Positions 16,144-25,409 of a stretch of 64,000 nucleotides of DNA are shown here, in pieces (within the stretch, counting starts at the first letter, position 1; every line of letters starts with the position of its first letter). This DNA is from Anaerolineae bacterium. Lineage in GTDB: Bacteria > Chloroflexota > Anaerolineae > Aggregatilineales > UBA2796. The position numbers were made by a program, and so were the translations under genes. The notes below the pieces were generated by a model. That model made no database searches, had not been told where the DNA came from, and saw nothing but the letters and a program-made list of their open reading frames with translations. The stretch is from contig JAHBVJ010000031.1 in NCBI GenBank assembly GCA_019637615.1, forward strand, positions 1-64,000, written 5' to 3'.

Positions 16144-19100
16144 ATGAAGTTCCAACCTGTTTCGTCCCGTGTGGACATCCAGAAATTAGAGCAAGAACAG
16201 CTCCACTTCTGGCAAGATAAGCAAATCTTCAAGCGCACGATGCAGGAGCGTGAAGGCGGTAAGAGCTACGTCTTCTACGAAGGGCCGCCTACCGCCAATG
16301 GTCGCCCCGGCATCCATCACGTCATGGCGCGTGCCTTCAAGGACATCTTCCCCCGCTACAAGATCATGAAGGGCTATTACGTCCAGCGGAAGGGCGGGTG
16401 GGATACGCACGGGCTGCCCGTCGAGATCGAAGTCGAGAAGGAACTCGGCCTCAAGAATAAGAAGGACATCGAGGCTTACGGCATCGCGGAATTCAACAAG
16501 AAGTGCCGTTCCAGCGTGCTGCGCTATCTTGAGGACTGGGAAAAGCTGACGGAGCGGATGGGCTTCTGGGTCAGCCTTGAGGACGCATATGTCACGTTCA
16601 AAAATGAGTACATCCAGAGCGTATGGAACATCCTCAAGGAGTTCTGGGACAAGGATTTGCTGTTCCAAGACTACAAGATCGTGCCGTACTGCGCGCGCTG
16701 TGGGACGCCGCTGAGTTCGCACGAGGTATCCGACGCCTACGACGATGTGGACGATCCGAGCGCCTTCGTGCGGTTCGCGGTCAAGGATCAGCCCGACACG
16801 TATTTCCTCGTGTGGACGACGACACCGTGGACGCTGCCGGGGAACGTGGCGCTGGCCGTTGGCGCGGACATCAACTATGTGATGGTAGAAGGCCCCGCGC
16901 AATATGATGAGGGCAAGACCGAGCGGTTGATCCTCGCGGAATCACTGTTCGGCAAGGTGATCAAGAATGCCGACCAATTCACGGTCGTCAAGAAGATGAA
17001 GGGCAGCGAACTCGCGGGGATGCACTACGAGCCGCTGTTCAGCTACCTGAACGTCACGCAGGATTATGCTTACGTGACGACGGGCGATTTTGTCAGCACC
17101 GAAGACGGTACGGGCATCGTTCATATCGCGCCCGCCTTCGGCGCGGATGACATGGAAGTCGGCAAGAAGTACGGTTTGCCCACGCTGATGACCGTCAAAA
17201 GCGATGGCACGTTCATCGACGCGGTGACGGATTACGCGGGTATGTGGGTCAAGGATGCCGATAAGCAGATCAATAAGGATTTGCGGGCGCGGAAACTGCT
17301 CTACAAAGTGGAGACCTACCGCCACTCCTATCCATTCTGCTGGCGCTGCAAGACGCCGCTGCTGTACTACGCACAGACGACGTGGTACATCCGCACGACG
17401 CAGTATCGCGATCAGCTGATGCAGTTGAACGACACCATCAATTGGGTGCCGGAACACATCAAGGACGGGCGCTTCGGCATGTGGCTGGCGAACGTGCGCG
17501 ACTGGGCGTTGGGACGCAACCGCTACTGGGGCACGCCGCTGCCGGTGTGGGTATGCGATAACCCCGAAAGCGATGAGCGCGTGTGCATCGGCAGTGTGGT
17601 GGAACTCAGCCAATACGCGGGACGCGACCTGACGGAACTCGATCTGCACCGCCCGTACGTGGACGAGATCACGTGGCCTTCCAAAGACGGCAAGGGAACG
17701 ATGCGGCGCGTGCCGGAATTGATCGATGTGTGGTTCGACAGCGGTGCGATGCCTTACGCGCAGTGGGGTTATCCGTTCAAGAATCAGACCACGTTCGAGG
17801 ATCAGTTCCCGGCGGATTACATCTGCGAGGCAATCGACCAGACACGCGGTTGGTTCTACAGCTTGCACGCCATCGCGACGATGCTGAAGGGCAGCGTGGC
17901 GTATAAGAACGTGATCTGCTTGGGGCACATCCAAGACGAAAAAGGCGAGAAGATGTCCAAGAGCAAGGGCAACATCGTCAATCCGTGGGATGTGATGAAC
18001 ACGAATGGCGCGGATGCAGCTCGCTGGTACATGTACACATCGAATCCGCCGGGGGACAGCCGACGCTTCTCCGCGAATCTGGTGAACGAGGTGATCAGCA
18101 GTTTCTATCTGACGCTGTGGAACACGTATAGCTTCTTCGTGACGTATGCCAACATCGACGGCTTCGATCCCAAGACGGCGCAAGTGCCGTTGGCGGAGCG
18201 CGATGAGCTGGATCGCTGGGTGCTGTCCGAGCTGCACACGCTGATCAAGGAAGTCAGCGACGCCTATGAACACTATGACGTGACGCGCGCGACCCGCCCG
18301 ATCACGGCATTCGTGGACGACCTGAGCAACTGGTATCTGCGTCGGTCGCGCCGCCGCTTCTGGAAATCGGAGTTCGATACCGATAAGTTGGCAGCTTATC
18401 AGACGCTGTTCGAGTGCTTGCTGACTGTTTCCAAGCTGCTCGCGCCTGCGATGCCGTTCGTGTCGGAGGCGATGTACCGCAATCTGGCGGGGGCGCTGGA
18501 GGGGCAGACAGACAGCGTTCACCTATGCTTCTGGCCTGAAGCCGATGAGCGCAAGATCGATGAAAAGTTGAACGCGCATATGGGCTTGGCGAAACGGCTA
18601 GTGAGCCTCGGTCACTCGGCGCGTAACAGTCTGAACATCAAGGTGCGGCAACCGCTGTCCGAAGCGGCCTTCGCGGTGGGCAGCGTGGCGGAAGAACAAG
18701 CGCTGGATAAGCTGGCGTACACCATCGCGGAAGAATTGAACGTGAAGAAGATCACGGTGATGGGCGTCAAGGAAGCGGGCGCGATGATCCGCTACAGCCT
18801 GAATCCGCTGCCGCAAAAGCTCGGCAAGCGGCTTGGCAGTGCCTTCCCAGAGGTGCGCAAGCTGCTGCGTGAAGGCAGCGAACAAGGGGTGGTCAACGCA
18901 TGGGCGAAGCAACTCGTGGCGGGGCACAACATCACGGTTCCGCTGAACGGGAACAGCTTCGAACTGACGCCGGAAGAAGTCGAAGTGCGCCGCAACGCCA
19001 CCGAAGGCTATACCGTCGCGGAAGAAGATGGCTATGTCGCCGCGCTGCGCACGGCTTTGACCGACGACCTGATCAAGGAAGGCATGGCGCGCGAAGTCGT

Positions 19101-19329
19101 CCGCCGCATCAACACGATGCGCCGTGAGTGCGATTACGCGCTGAACGATCAGATCGTCGTGACATATCAAGCCTCCGAGAAGCTGGCCGACGCGCTCCAG
19201 ACACACGGCGAGTACGTGATGAGCGAAACGCTGGCGACCGCGCTGACGGTTTCGGACGCGCCGAGCGGTGATCGTGTCGAGGCGTTCGATTTCGACGGCG
19301 AATCGATCACGGTCGGCATCCAACGGTAA
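16144..19329 (+). CDS. ileS: Isoleucyl-tRNA synthetase, type 2 (IleS2), with altered GIHH signature
   Basis: 1061 aa, full length. This class I synthetase charges tRNA-Ile and edits valine. It looks eukaryote-like/type 2: F-Y-E-G-P-P-T-A-N-G-R-P, G-W-D-T-H-G-L-P-V-E, Y-C-A-R-C-G-T-P-L-S-S-H-E-V and the editing-domain W-T-T-T-P-W-T-L-P-G-N. KMSKS is intact (K603-S607, followed by K-G-N). The class I HxGH motif reads G56-I57-H58-H59, i.e. GxHH. That swap has been described in some type 2 enzymes and associated with very strong mupirocin resistance. C-terminal anticodon-binding helices and extension are present. ileS is the last gene of a same-strand array that begins with a T-box leader about 3 kb upstream; no T-box lies directly before it. 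Confidence 0.97.
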   Translation: MKFQPVSSRVDIQKLEQEQLHFWQDKQIFKRTMQEREGGKSYVFYEGPPTANGRPGIHHVMARAFKDIFPRYKIMKGYYVQRKGGWDTHGLPVEIEVEKELGLKNKKDIEAYGIAEFNKKCRSSVLRYLEDWEKLTERMGFWVSLEDAYVTFKNEYIQSVWNILKEFWDKDLLFQDYKIVPYCARCGTPLSSHEVSDAYDDVDDPSAFVRFAVKDQPDTYFLVWTTTPWTLPGNVALAVGADINYVMVEGPAQYDEGKTERLILAESLFGKVIKNADQFTVVKKMKGSELAGMHYEPLFSYLNVTQDYAYVTTGDFVSTEDGTGIVHIAPAFGADDMEVGKKYGLPTLMTVKSDGTFIDAVTDYAGMWVKDADKQINKDLRARKLLYKVETYRHSYPFCWRCKTPLLYYAQTTWYIRTTQYRDQLMQLNDTINWVPEHIKDGRFGMWLANVRDWALGRNRYWGTPLPVWVCDNPESDERVCIGSVVELSQYAGRDLTELDLHRPYVDEITWPSKDGKGTMRRVPELIDVWFDSGAMPYAQWGYPFKNQTTFEDQFPADYICEAIDQTRGWFYSLHAIATMLKGSVAYKNVICLGHIQDEKGEKMSKSKGNIVNPWDVMNTNGADAARWYMYTSNPPGDSRRFSANLVNEVISSFYLTLWNTYSFFVTYANIDGFDPKTAQVPLAERDELDRWVLSELHTLIKEVSDAYEHYDVTRATRPITAFVDDLSNWYLRRSRRRFWKSEFDTDKLAAYQTLFECLLTVSKLLAPAMPFVSEAMYRNLAGALEGQTDSVHLCFWPEADERKIDEKLNAHMGLAKRLVSLGHSARNSLNIKVRQPLSEAAFAVGSVAEEQALDKLAYTIAEELNVKKITVMGVKEAGAMIRYSLNPLPQKLGKRLGSAFPEVRKLLREGSEQGVVNAWAKQLVAGHNITVPLNGNSFELTPEEVEVRRNATEGYTVAEEDGYVAALRTALTDDLIKEGMAREVVRRINTMRRECDYALNDQIVVTYQASEKLADALQTHGEYVMSETLATALTVSDAPSGDRVEAFDFDGESITVGIQR

Positions 19330-19336
19330 CTAACTT

Positions 19337-19375
19337 AGGGCATCTAGGCGCAGGGAAACTCCGCCTAGATGCCCT
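19337..19375 (+). terminator. Perfect 14-bp inverted repeat after ileS
   Basis: AGGGCATCTAGGCG (19337-19350) and its exact complement (19362-19375) with an 11-nt loop, eight bases after the ileS stop. No T-run follows, so termination would be atypical, but position and perfection support a transcript end. Confidence 0.6.
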
Positions 19376-19464
19376 GTATGCGCCCGTGCTCACAACCACT
19401 GATCTCCCGATGGGGGCTGTTCCAACCCGTGTGCTCTTACTCCACGAACAATTGAGGATCTAGC

Positions 19465-20634
19465 TTATTTTTGCTTGATTGGCTTGAGTCTTGCGGTAAT
19501 GGGGCTTTCGATCAACAAATTTATCGGTTTGAGCGCTTTGGTGGCATCGGCGATCATCTCATTTTCGGGGATAGCTGGTTTTAACTGCTTAATCCAAGCA
19601 ACGGCCGTTGCGACACGCTCATTTTCAATCTGCACTTTTTGCCGTTCAAATTCCAACCGCATTTTATTCGTTTCCGAGCGCAGTCGCCTCAACGCGTCTA
19701 TCGCTTGTTCGTGTTCCAAGGTCGTGTCCTCGCGCGGCTGATAGGATTTGAGCCTTAACACGGACAATTCTTCCTCTTTTTTCTTGATATCCAGCGTGAT
19801 GCGCGCCATTTCCAGAGCGGTCAGGCGCTGCATTTGTTGATCTCGCAGGGGGTTGATCCAAGTGACAAGCGACTTGACCGCGTCGCTGATGTTTTCCCCA
19901 CGCACTTCCATGTGGGAACTTTGCGAAATAAATCTGAGCTGCGGCGAACTAAACGGTTTATCCAGAAGTTGAGCGGCTAACTGCTGTAGATCAGCGAGTG
20001 CTTGCGTGAAGGGGACTAAGACCGTTGCCAAGATTTCAGGCGTGAGCACTTTCATGCCCGTCAAGATCAGAGTCGCACCTTTGGGGAGAACGGCTTTGGG
20101 CGAGGTCACACTGATGTTGCTGCCCAGTATAGCGGCGATTACCTGTCTGTAGGCCATCGCCGTCGCGAGATTGTCTTTAATGGCTTGGAGACCACGATCA
20201 AGGGCATGATCAAGCGCCAGTGTGAGATCGTTGGTGAGCGCGTGGGCAAGGGCAAGATCGCTGGCTAGGGCTTGGGTGAAATTATGGGCGCGGGCAAAGA
20301 CGCGCGCACTGGCACGCGCCCGATCAAGGGCATTCGCGAGCGTATGTGCAAGGGCACGGTCTAGGGCACGATCAAGGGTGCGGACGAGCGTAAGGGCGAG
20401 TTCGCTGGTGCGGGTGATGGCGCTGGCGCGGGCAAGCGTGCGGGCAAGCTCACGTGCTTTGGATAACGCTAAGGCAAGCTCACGGGATAGGGCGCGGGTA
20501 AGCGTGATTTTTTCGGCGTAAGTGACGTTGCCGGGAATCGACGCAATCGCTTCTTCAATTTTGCCCTCGTCAATGAGGTTTGTGACATGGGCTAACATGT
20601 CGTTCACGCCTCGTTCTATTACATCCGCCATCAT
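19465..20634 (-). CDS. Ala/Leu/Arg-rich helical-repeat protein with coiled coil
   Basis: 389 aa. Residues ~45-155 are a low-complexity run of short degenerate repeats built on A-L-x-R-A-L and A-R-A-x-A, with A, L, R, D, T and S making up nearly all of it; this should form a long amphipathic helical solenoid. A less repetitive middle part (~165-260) follows, then a charged coiled-coil segment (~280-345) with K-K-K-E-E-E-L and L-E-F-E-R-Q-K-V-Q-I-E-N-E-R. Similar ALxRA arrays occur at the C-termini of NACHT ATPases in some bacteria, but no ATPase domain is present here. No signal peptide or TM helix. Function unknown; the start at 20634 could also be one codon in. Confidence 0.7.
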   Translation of the reverse strand: MMADVIERGVNDMLAHVTNLIDEGKIEEAIASIPGNVTYAEKITLTRALSRELALALSKARELARTLARASAITRTSELALTLVRTLDRALDRALAHTLANALDRARASARVFARAHNFTQALASDLALAHALTNDLTLALDHALDRGLQAIKDNLATAMAYRQVIAAILGSNISVTSPKAVLPKGATLILTGMKVLTPEILATVLVPFTQALADLQQLAAQLLDKPFSSPQLRFISQSSHMEVRGENISDAVKSLVTWINPLRDQQMQRLTALEMARITLDIKKKEEELSVLRLKSYQPREDTTLEHEQAIDALRRLRSETNKMRLEFERQKVQIENERVATAVAWIKQLKPAIPENEMIADATKALKPINLLIESPITARLKPIKQK

Positions 20635-20862
20635 TCGAATCTTACCTCTATAGACCCGGTATTGTACATTAAACCATACTACTGAACGGCGCTATACATG
20701 GTTTTTTCGTGATTGTGATGTGACAAATGGAGGTGATGGCATGTGGAAATGGGGTTGGTACCAACGCTGCGTTTGACATTTATCATGGTCAGGACAGTTA
20801 GGCATCGCCGTGCCTGATCCCGGCTGCGGCACTCAGCCGAGATCATGGTTTGGAGGCTTGGC

Positions 20863-21564
20863 TTACTGCGCTGCACGTACCCCGACTTCATCGAGATGAG
20901 TGAGCAGATCGGCGGGGTCTTGATAGACACGATAGGCACCTGCGCGTTCTAGTTCATCCTGCCCATAGCCGCCGGAAAGTAAACCCACACCGAGCGCCCG
21001 CGCCCGCTGTGCTGCCAGTAAATCCCACACACTGTCGCCAACCACGACCGAGGTATTGATCGACACGCCTAAACGTTCCGCCGCTGCCAAGAACAGATCG
21101 GGATCGGGCTTGGCGTAAGGAACTTGATCACGCGTGATGATAGGGACATGCGGATCGATTTCCAGCAGATCGAGCGTAGATTTGGCGGTTTCGAGCCGTC
21201 CGCTAGTGGCAATCGCCCACGGCACGCCCACTTTTGATAGATATGAGAGCAGTTCGCGCGCACCGGGCAATGGGCGTACCTGTGAGGCGAGACGGGCATA
21301 GGCTTGCGCGTGCAAGCGACCGAGGCGAGCCGCTTCCTCCGCCGAAACCTGAAAGCCAGTTTCGCGCAGCAGGGCGTTGATGAACAACCCACCACTCATC
21401 CCGATCCGGCGGTGGATGCGCCAAACAGAAAGCTGTACGCCCGCGCCTTCCAAGGCTTCGCGCCATGCCAGCACATGTTGATAGACGCTATCGACCAAGG
21501 TGCCGTCCAGATCGAAGATAAAGGCTGGTTTACGCAGATTTTCAAGACCGTTCGAGTCGCTCAT
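20863..21564 (-). CDS. HAD-superfamily hydrolase (phosphatase / phosphoglucomutase-like)
   Basis: 233 aa. Motif I is F-I-F-D-L-D-G-T-L-V-D-S, motif II the T in A-I-A-T-S-G, motif III the K in Y-A-K-P-D-P, and motif IV V-V-V-G-D-S-V-W-D. A helical cap lies between motifs I and II (subfamily I). Members dephosphorylate small sugar or glycolate phosphates; the substrate is not predictable here. Two small hairpins (20800-20815 and 20821-20839) follow the stop. Single gene. Confidence 0.9.
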   Translation of the reverse strand: MSDSNGLENLRKPAFIFDLDGTLVDSVYQHVLAWREALEGAGVQLSVWRIHRRIGMSGGLFINALLRETGFQVSAEEAARLGRLHAQAYARLASQVRPLPGARELLSYLSKVGVPWAIATSGRLETAKSTLDLLEIDPHVPIITRDQVPYAKPDPDLFLAAAERLGVSINTSVVVGDSVWDLLAAQRARALGVGLLSGGYGQDELERAGAYRVYQDPADLLTHLDEVGVRAAQ

Positions 21565-21944
21565 TGCATGTTTCCTTCAGGGACAATTCAGACCTACTCT
21601 AAAGATAGCATTCCCTGTAGCCCATCGCGACGATTTGAGTGTGAAACACTGGTTAGCATTCGTTGACATCGCTTGCCCTAGCTTAAGATTGTCCATTCAT
21701 CAGCAGGAGGTAGGTGAGGCGGGACGATAAAGCGTTTATGAAAATTCCCGCCAGTTTGTAAAAATGGGCGCATCGGATCATAGGTGTAAGGCATTCTAAG
21801 TTATGATAAATTAGTTTGGAATCGACAAATAACTCCTCGTTATCTGCGTACCTTTCGATATTTCTTGACAAAAGCAGACGGCTGGTCTGTTCTCTTACGG
21901 GAGAGATCAAAGCGCAGTTCGGTCAGGCTGGTTGGGCCTGAGAA
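21565..21944. other. Intergenic region, 380 bp
   Basis: Divergent gap between the HAD gene and the FecR-like gene. It should hold both promoters, but I see no convincing -35/-10 pair. A 75-codon minus-strand ORF (21683-21910) has no support. Confidence 0.5.
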
Positions 21945-22907
21945 ATGCAGGACAGGTTGGACATCGCACTCACAAAAATAGCCAAACTCGTATGGATCGG
22001 CAGCGTCATCTGCCTCCAGTTAGTGGCTACCGTCGCTCAGGGCGCAAACGGATGCGCTGAACTTTTCCAACGCGCGATGGATACGCTCCACAATTCATGC
22101 GCGGAAGTGGGGCGTAATGAGGCGTGCTATGGCAACCAGTCGATCATGGCAACACTGCGGGATAGTGCCCTGTCCTTTAATAGCGTTGGAGAACGCGTCA
22201 ATGTGGCTGAGATAGAACGGCTCACCGCCTCGGCGCTCGATCTGGAAACGCAGCATTGGGGATTGTCGCTGTTGAAGCTCAAGGTCAATTTGCCGGATAC
22301 GCTGCCCGGTGCAAACGTCACCTTCCTCATCCACGGCGGCACATCGGTAGAGAATGTGTCGGGCGATATGCAGGTCTTCTATTTCACGTCCAGCCTCGGT
22401 GAACCGCAGTGCAAGCAAATGCCACCGAGCGCTATCGTGGTGCATTCTCCAAATCATGAGCGTGTGACGTTCGTCGCCAACGGCGTCGAAGTCAATGTGG
22501 GTTCGACAGTGGTGATGAGCGCACAACCCAACGCCAGCATGGATGTGTATCTGGTGGAAGGCAGCGCAACCCTCACGGCGGGCGGGCGCGCGGTGGCATT
22601 GCAGCCCAACGAAATGACCTCGATCCCGCTCGGCGGCAGTGACGGCTTGCAAGCAGTAGGTGCGCCAAGCGTACCCACCACACAGGTTTCTGACGCCATC
22701 ACATCAAGCCTGATCACCGATGTCGATGATTTGTTTGACGAGGATAAAACGGGGGACGCCAAGGCAAACGCTAAAGCCAACAACAGCCGCAGTCAGTCCA
22801 ATAACAGCGCGAACGGGAAAGCAAACGGAAAGGATAAAGAAAAAGACAAGGAGAAAAACAACGGGAAAGGTAATCAGGGAACCAAGCCCCAAAAAGGCGG
22901 GCGCTGA
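21945..22907 (+). CDS. Secreted FecR-like protein with charged C-terminal tail
   Basis: 320 aa. The N-terminus has a signal-peptide-like stretch (about residues 14-33, ending A-Q-G-A). A Cys-containing domain follows. Residues ~175-235 resemble a FecR-type beta sheet: G-V-E-V-N-V-G-S-T-V-V-M, M-D-V-Y-L-V-E-G-S-A-T-L-T, A-V-A-L-Q-P-N-E. From about residue 265 to the end is a low-complexity K/N/G/D tail (K-A-N-G-K-D-K-E-K type), probably disordered and cationic. Probably exported; FecR-like domains in this phylum are common outside sigma-factor systems, and no sigma factor is adjacent. Function unknown. Confidence 0.65.
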   Translation: MQDRLDIALTKIAKLVWIGSVICLQLVATVAQGANGCAELFQRAMDTLHNSCAEVGRNEACYGNQSIMATLRDSALSFNSVGERVNVAEIERLTASALDLETQHWGLSLLKLKVNLPDTLPGANVTFLIHGGTSVENVSGDMQVFYFTSSLGEPQCKQMPPSAIVVHSPNHERVTFVANGVEVNVGSTVVMSAQPNASMDVYLVEGSATLTAGGRAVALQPNEMTSIPLGGSDGLQAVGAPSVPTTQVSDAITSSLITDVDDLFDEDKTGDAKANAKANNSRSQSNNSANGKANGKDKEKDKEKNNGKGNQGTKPQKGGR

Positions 22908-23150
22908 GGTGCGAAAGGGGAGGCCGACCGATCCCCTCATGCACTGAGCGTTTGTAATACATATAACGTGTCGTCAAACGCAACTTAACGGACGAGCAAG
23001 TCATCCGGCGAGTTTAGTCGAATGCACAATTCCCCGTAGTTTGCCATCCATTTGAATAATGGTCTGGTCAGGATGTGTGCAAGGTGAGCCAACTTTGTCT
23101 ACAATTGTGGCTCAATCTGCAAGCCTTCACATTTAACGTGAGTTAACATC

Positions 23151-25409
23151 GTGACTGACACACAAGAATCCTCTAATGAAAAATCAAAGACCGTCGTTGT
23201 TGGCACGTCAGTACATCGCCTTGACGCGGTTGGCAAAGTAACCGGACAAACGGCTTACCCCGGCGACATTGAGATGGATGGTCAGGTGTGGATGAAAGTC
23301 CGCTTCTCCGACCGCGCCCATGCACGGGTGGTGAGCGTAGATACCAGCAAAGCACTCGCTTATCCCGGCGTCGTGACGGTGTTCACCGCGTCAGATGTAC
23401 CGCATAACGAATATGGTTTGATCATCCCTGATCAGCCGGTGCTGTGTGGTCCCGGTAGTTCGGTCGCAGGCGCGGATATTGTGCGCTGTCTGGCGGATCA
23501 TGTGGCACTGGTGATCGCGGAGACGGAAGCCGCCGCAGATGCCGCCCGCGATCTGATCGAGGTTGTGTACGAAGACCTGCCCATCGTGACCGATCCCGAA
23601 ATGGCGATGCAAGATGGCGCGCCGCTGCTACATGAGAAATACCCGAACAACATCCTCAACCATTACCGCATCCGCAAGGGCGATATGGAGGCGGGGTGGG
23701 CGCAAGCAGCCGTCACCGTAGAAGGCGTGTATCAGACCTCGTGGCAAGAGCACGCCTATTTGCAGCCGGAAGCGGGTCTCGGTTATATCGATGAACAGGG
23801 ACGCGTCACAGTGGTAGTGGCGGGGCAGTGGGTACATGAGGATCAGGAGCAGATCGCGCACGCGTTGGGACTGCCGCTGGAGCAGGTGCGCGTGGTGTAT
23901 CCGGCGATTGGCGGCGCGTTCGGCGGGCGCGAAGACATGTCGGTACAGATTATCCTAGCGCTGGCGGCTTGGAAGTTGCAGCGCCCTGTAAAGATCATCT
24001 GGAGCCGCGCCGAGTCAATTATGGGGCATCACAAGCGGCATCCGGTGAAGATTTACGCCAAATGGGGTGCGGACGCGCAGGGCAAACTCGTCGCCGCTGA
24101 AGCGAAAGTAATCGGGGATGGTGGCGCGTATGCGTACACAACCACGAAGGTGATGGGCAATGCGCAACTGCTGGTGACGGGGCCGTATAGCATCCCGAAT
24201 ATTCATGTTGATACCTACGGCATTTACACTAACAACATTCCGGCGGGCGCGTTTCGAGGCTTCGGTGGGCCGCAAGGCGCGTTCGCAGCGGAAGGACAGA
24301 TGAGTAAACTGGCACTTGCGCTAGGAATCGATCAGGTTGAGATACGCGCCCGCAATGTGCTGCACGATGGTGATTTGGCCTCGACGGGGACGCCGCTGCC
24401 GCTCGGTGTCTCGATGGCAGAAGTGATCGAAGCCTGCGCCGAGCAGAGTGGCTACTGGCAAAAGACGGCGAACGGCTGGCAACGCAAGGCAGCAGAACAA
24501 CCCACTAATCCCGCTAAACGGCGCGGCATTGGCTTCGGCGCGTCGTTTAAGAATGTCGGGTTCAGCTTCGGTGCGCCGGAGCATTCGTGGGCGACCATCG
24601 AATTGTATGGCAAGAACGAGATCGAGCAGGTGGTGCTACGGCAAGCAGGCGCAGAAGTCGGGCAGGGCACGCATACGGCTATTGTGCAAATGGCGGCGGA
24701 GGCGGTCGGCGTGCCGATGGAACGCGTGCATCTGATTTCGCACGATACCTCACAAACGGGTAACTCTGGCAGCGCTTCGGCCTCACGTCTGACCTTCATG
24801 TCGGGGAATGCGATCAGGGGCGCGGCGGAATTGGCGCTCAAAGCGTGGAAGGCCGAAGAACGACCTGCCATTGGCGTATTCAAGTATCGCCCGCCCCCGA
24901 CGACGCCTTTTGACCCGATGACCGGGCGCGCCGAGCCGAATTTCGCTTATGGCTACGTGGCGGAGGTGATCGAGGTCGAAGTCGATATGGAGACGGGACA
25001 CGTGCAAGTGATCCGCGTGGTATGCGCCGATGACGTGGGTCGCGCCGTCAACCCCGCGCTGGTGCAGGGGCAGATCGAAGGCGCGGTGGTGCAGGCACAG
25101 GGCTATTCGGTGATGGAGCATCTGATCAGCGTGAACGGCGCGATCAAGAATCCATTCCTGTCGAATTATTTGATCCCGACGGTGTGGGATGTGCCGCAGG
25201 AAGTCAAAGCGGTGATCCTTGAATATGCTGACCCGATCGGGCCGTGGGGCGCGCGCGGCATGGCGGAGATGCCCTATTTGCCGTTTGCACCCGCACTAGC
25301 CGCCGCCGTATACGAGGCGACGGGGATTTGGATCGACAGCATCCCGATGACGCCGGATCGGGTCTTGAAACACTTGATTGAAGCAGGGAAATGGCATGTC
25401 CTCGACTAA
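23151..25409 (+). CDS. Xanthine dehydrogenase family, molybdopterin-binding subunit
   Basis: 752 aa with GTG start. The N-terminal a/b-hammerhead domain has G-K-V-T-G-Q-T-A-Y-P-G-D. Molybdopterin-binding motifs are G-G-A-F-G-G-R-E-D, G-A-F-R-G-F-G-G-P-Q and G-A-E-V-G-Q-G-T-H-T. The catalytic glutamate is likely in R-G-M-A-E-M-P. Such subunits hydroxylate purines, aldehydes or other heterocycles using a Mo cofactor; the substrate cannot be deduced. The electron-transfer FAD and 2Fe-2S partner is not adjacent. A fused FAD/FeS protein is encoded at 61941-63380. The next gene, a YqeB-like Mo-hydroxylase protein, overlaps its end, supporting a joint role. Confidence 0.93.
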   Translation: MTDTQESSNEKSKTVVVGTSVHRLDAVGKVTGQTAYPGDIEMDGQVWMKVRFSDRAHARVVSVDTSKALAYPGVVTVFTASDVPHNEYGLIIPDQPVLCGPGSSVAGADIVRCLADHVALVIAETEAAADAARDLIEVVYEDLPIVTDPEMAMQDGAPLLHEKYPNNILNHYRIRKGDMEAGWAQAAVTVEGVYQTSWQEHAYLQPEAGLGYIDEQGRVTVVVAGQWVHEDQEQIAHALGLPLEQVRVVYPAIGGAFGGREDMSVQIILALAAWKLQRPVKIIWSRAESIMGHHKRHPVKIYAKWGADAQGKLVAAEAKVIGDGGAYAYTTTKVMGNAQLLVTGPYSIPNIHVDTYGIYTNNIPAGAFRGFGGPQGAFAAEGQMSKLALALGIDQVEIRARNVLHDGDLASTGTPLPLGVSMAEVIEACAEQSGYWQKTANGWQRKAAEQPTNPAKRRGIGFGASFKNVGFSFGAPEHSWATIELYGKNEIEQVVLRQAGAEVGQGTHTAIVQMAAEAVGVPMERVHLISHDTSQTGNSGSASASRLTFMSGNAIRGAAELALKAWKAEERPAIGVFKYRPPPTTPFDPMTGRAEPNFAYGYVAEVIEVEVDMETGHVQVIRVVCADDVGRAVNPALVQGQIEGAVVQAQGYSVMEHLISVNGAIKNPFLSNYLIPTVWDVPQEVKAVILEYADPIGPWGARGMAEMPYLPFAPALAAAVYEATGIWIDSIPMTPDRVLKHLIEAGKWHVLD

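Noticed and set aside
16942..18522. 526-codon minus-strand ORF antisense to ileS
   Set aside because: A shadow caused by codon bias in ileS.
21683..21910. 75-codon minus-strand ORF in the gap before the FecR-like gene
   Set aside because: No RBS, no similarity, atypical composition.
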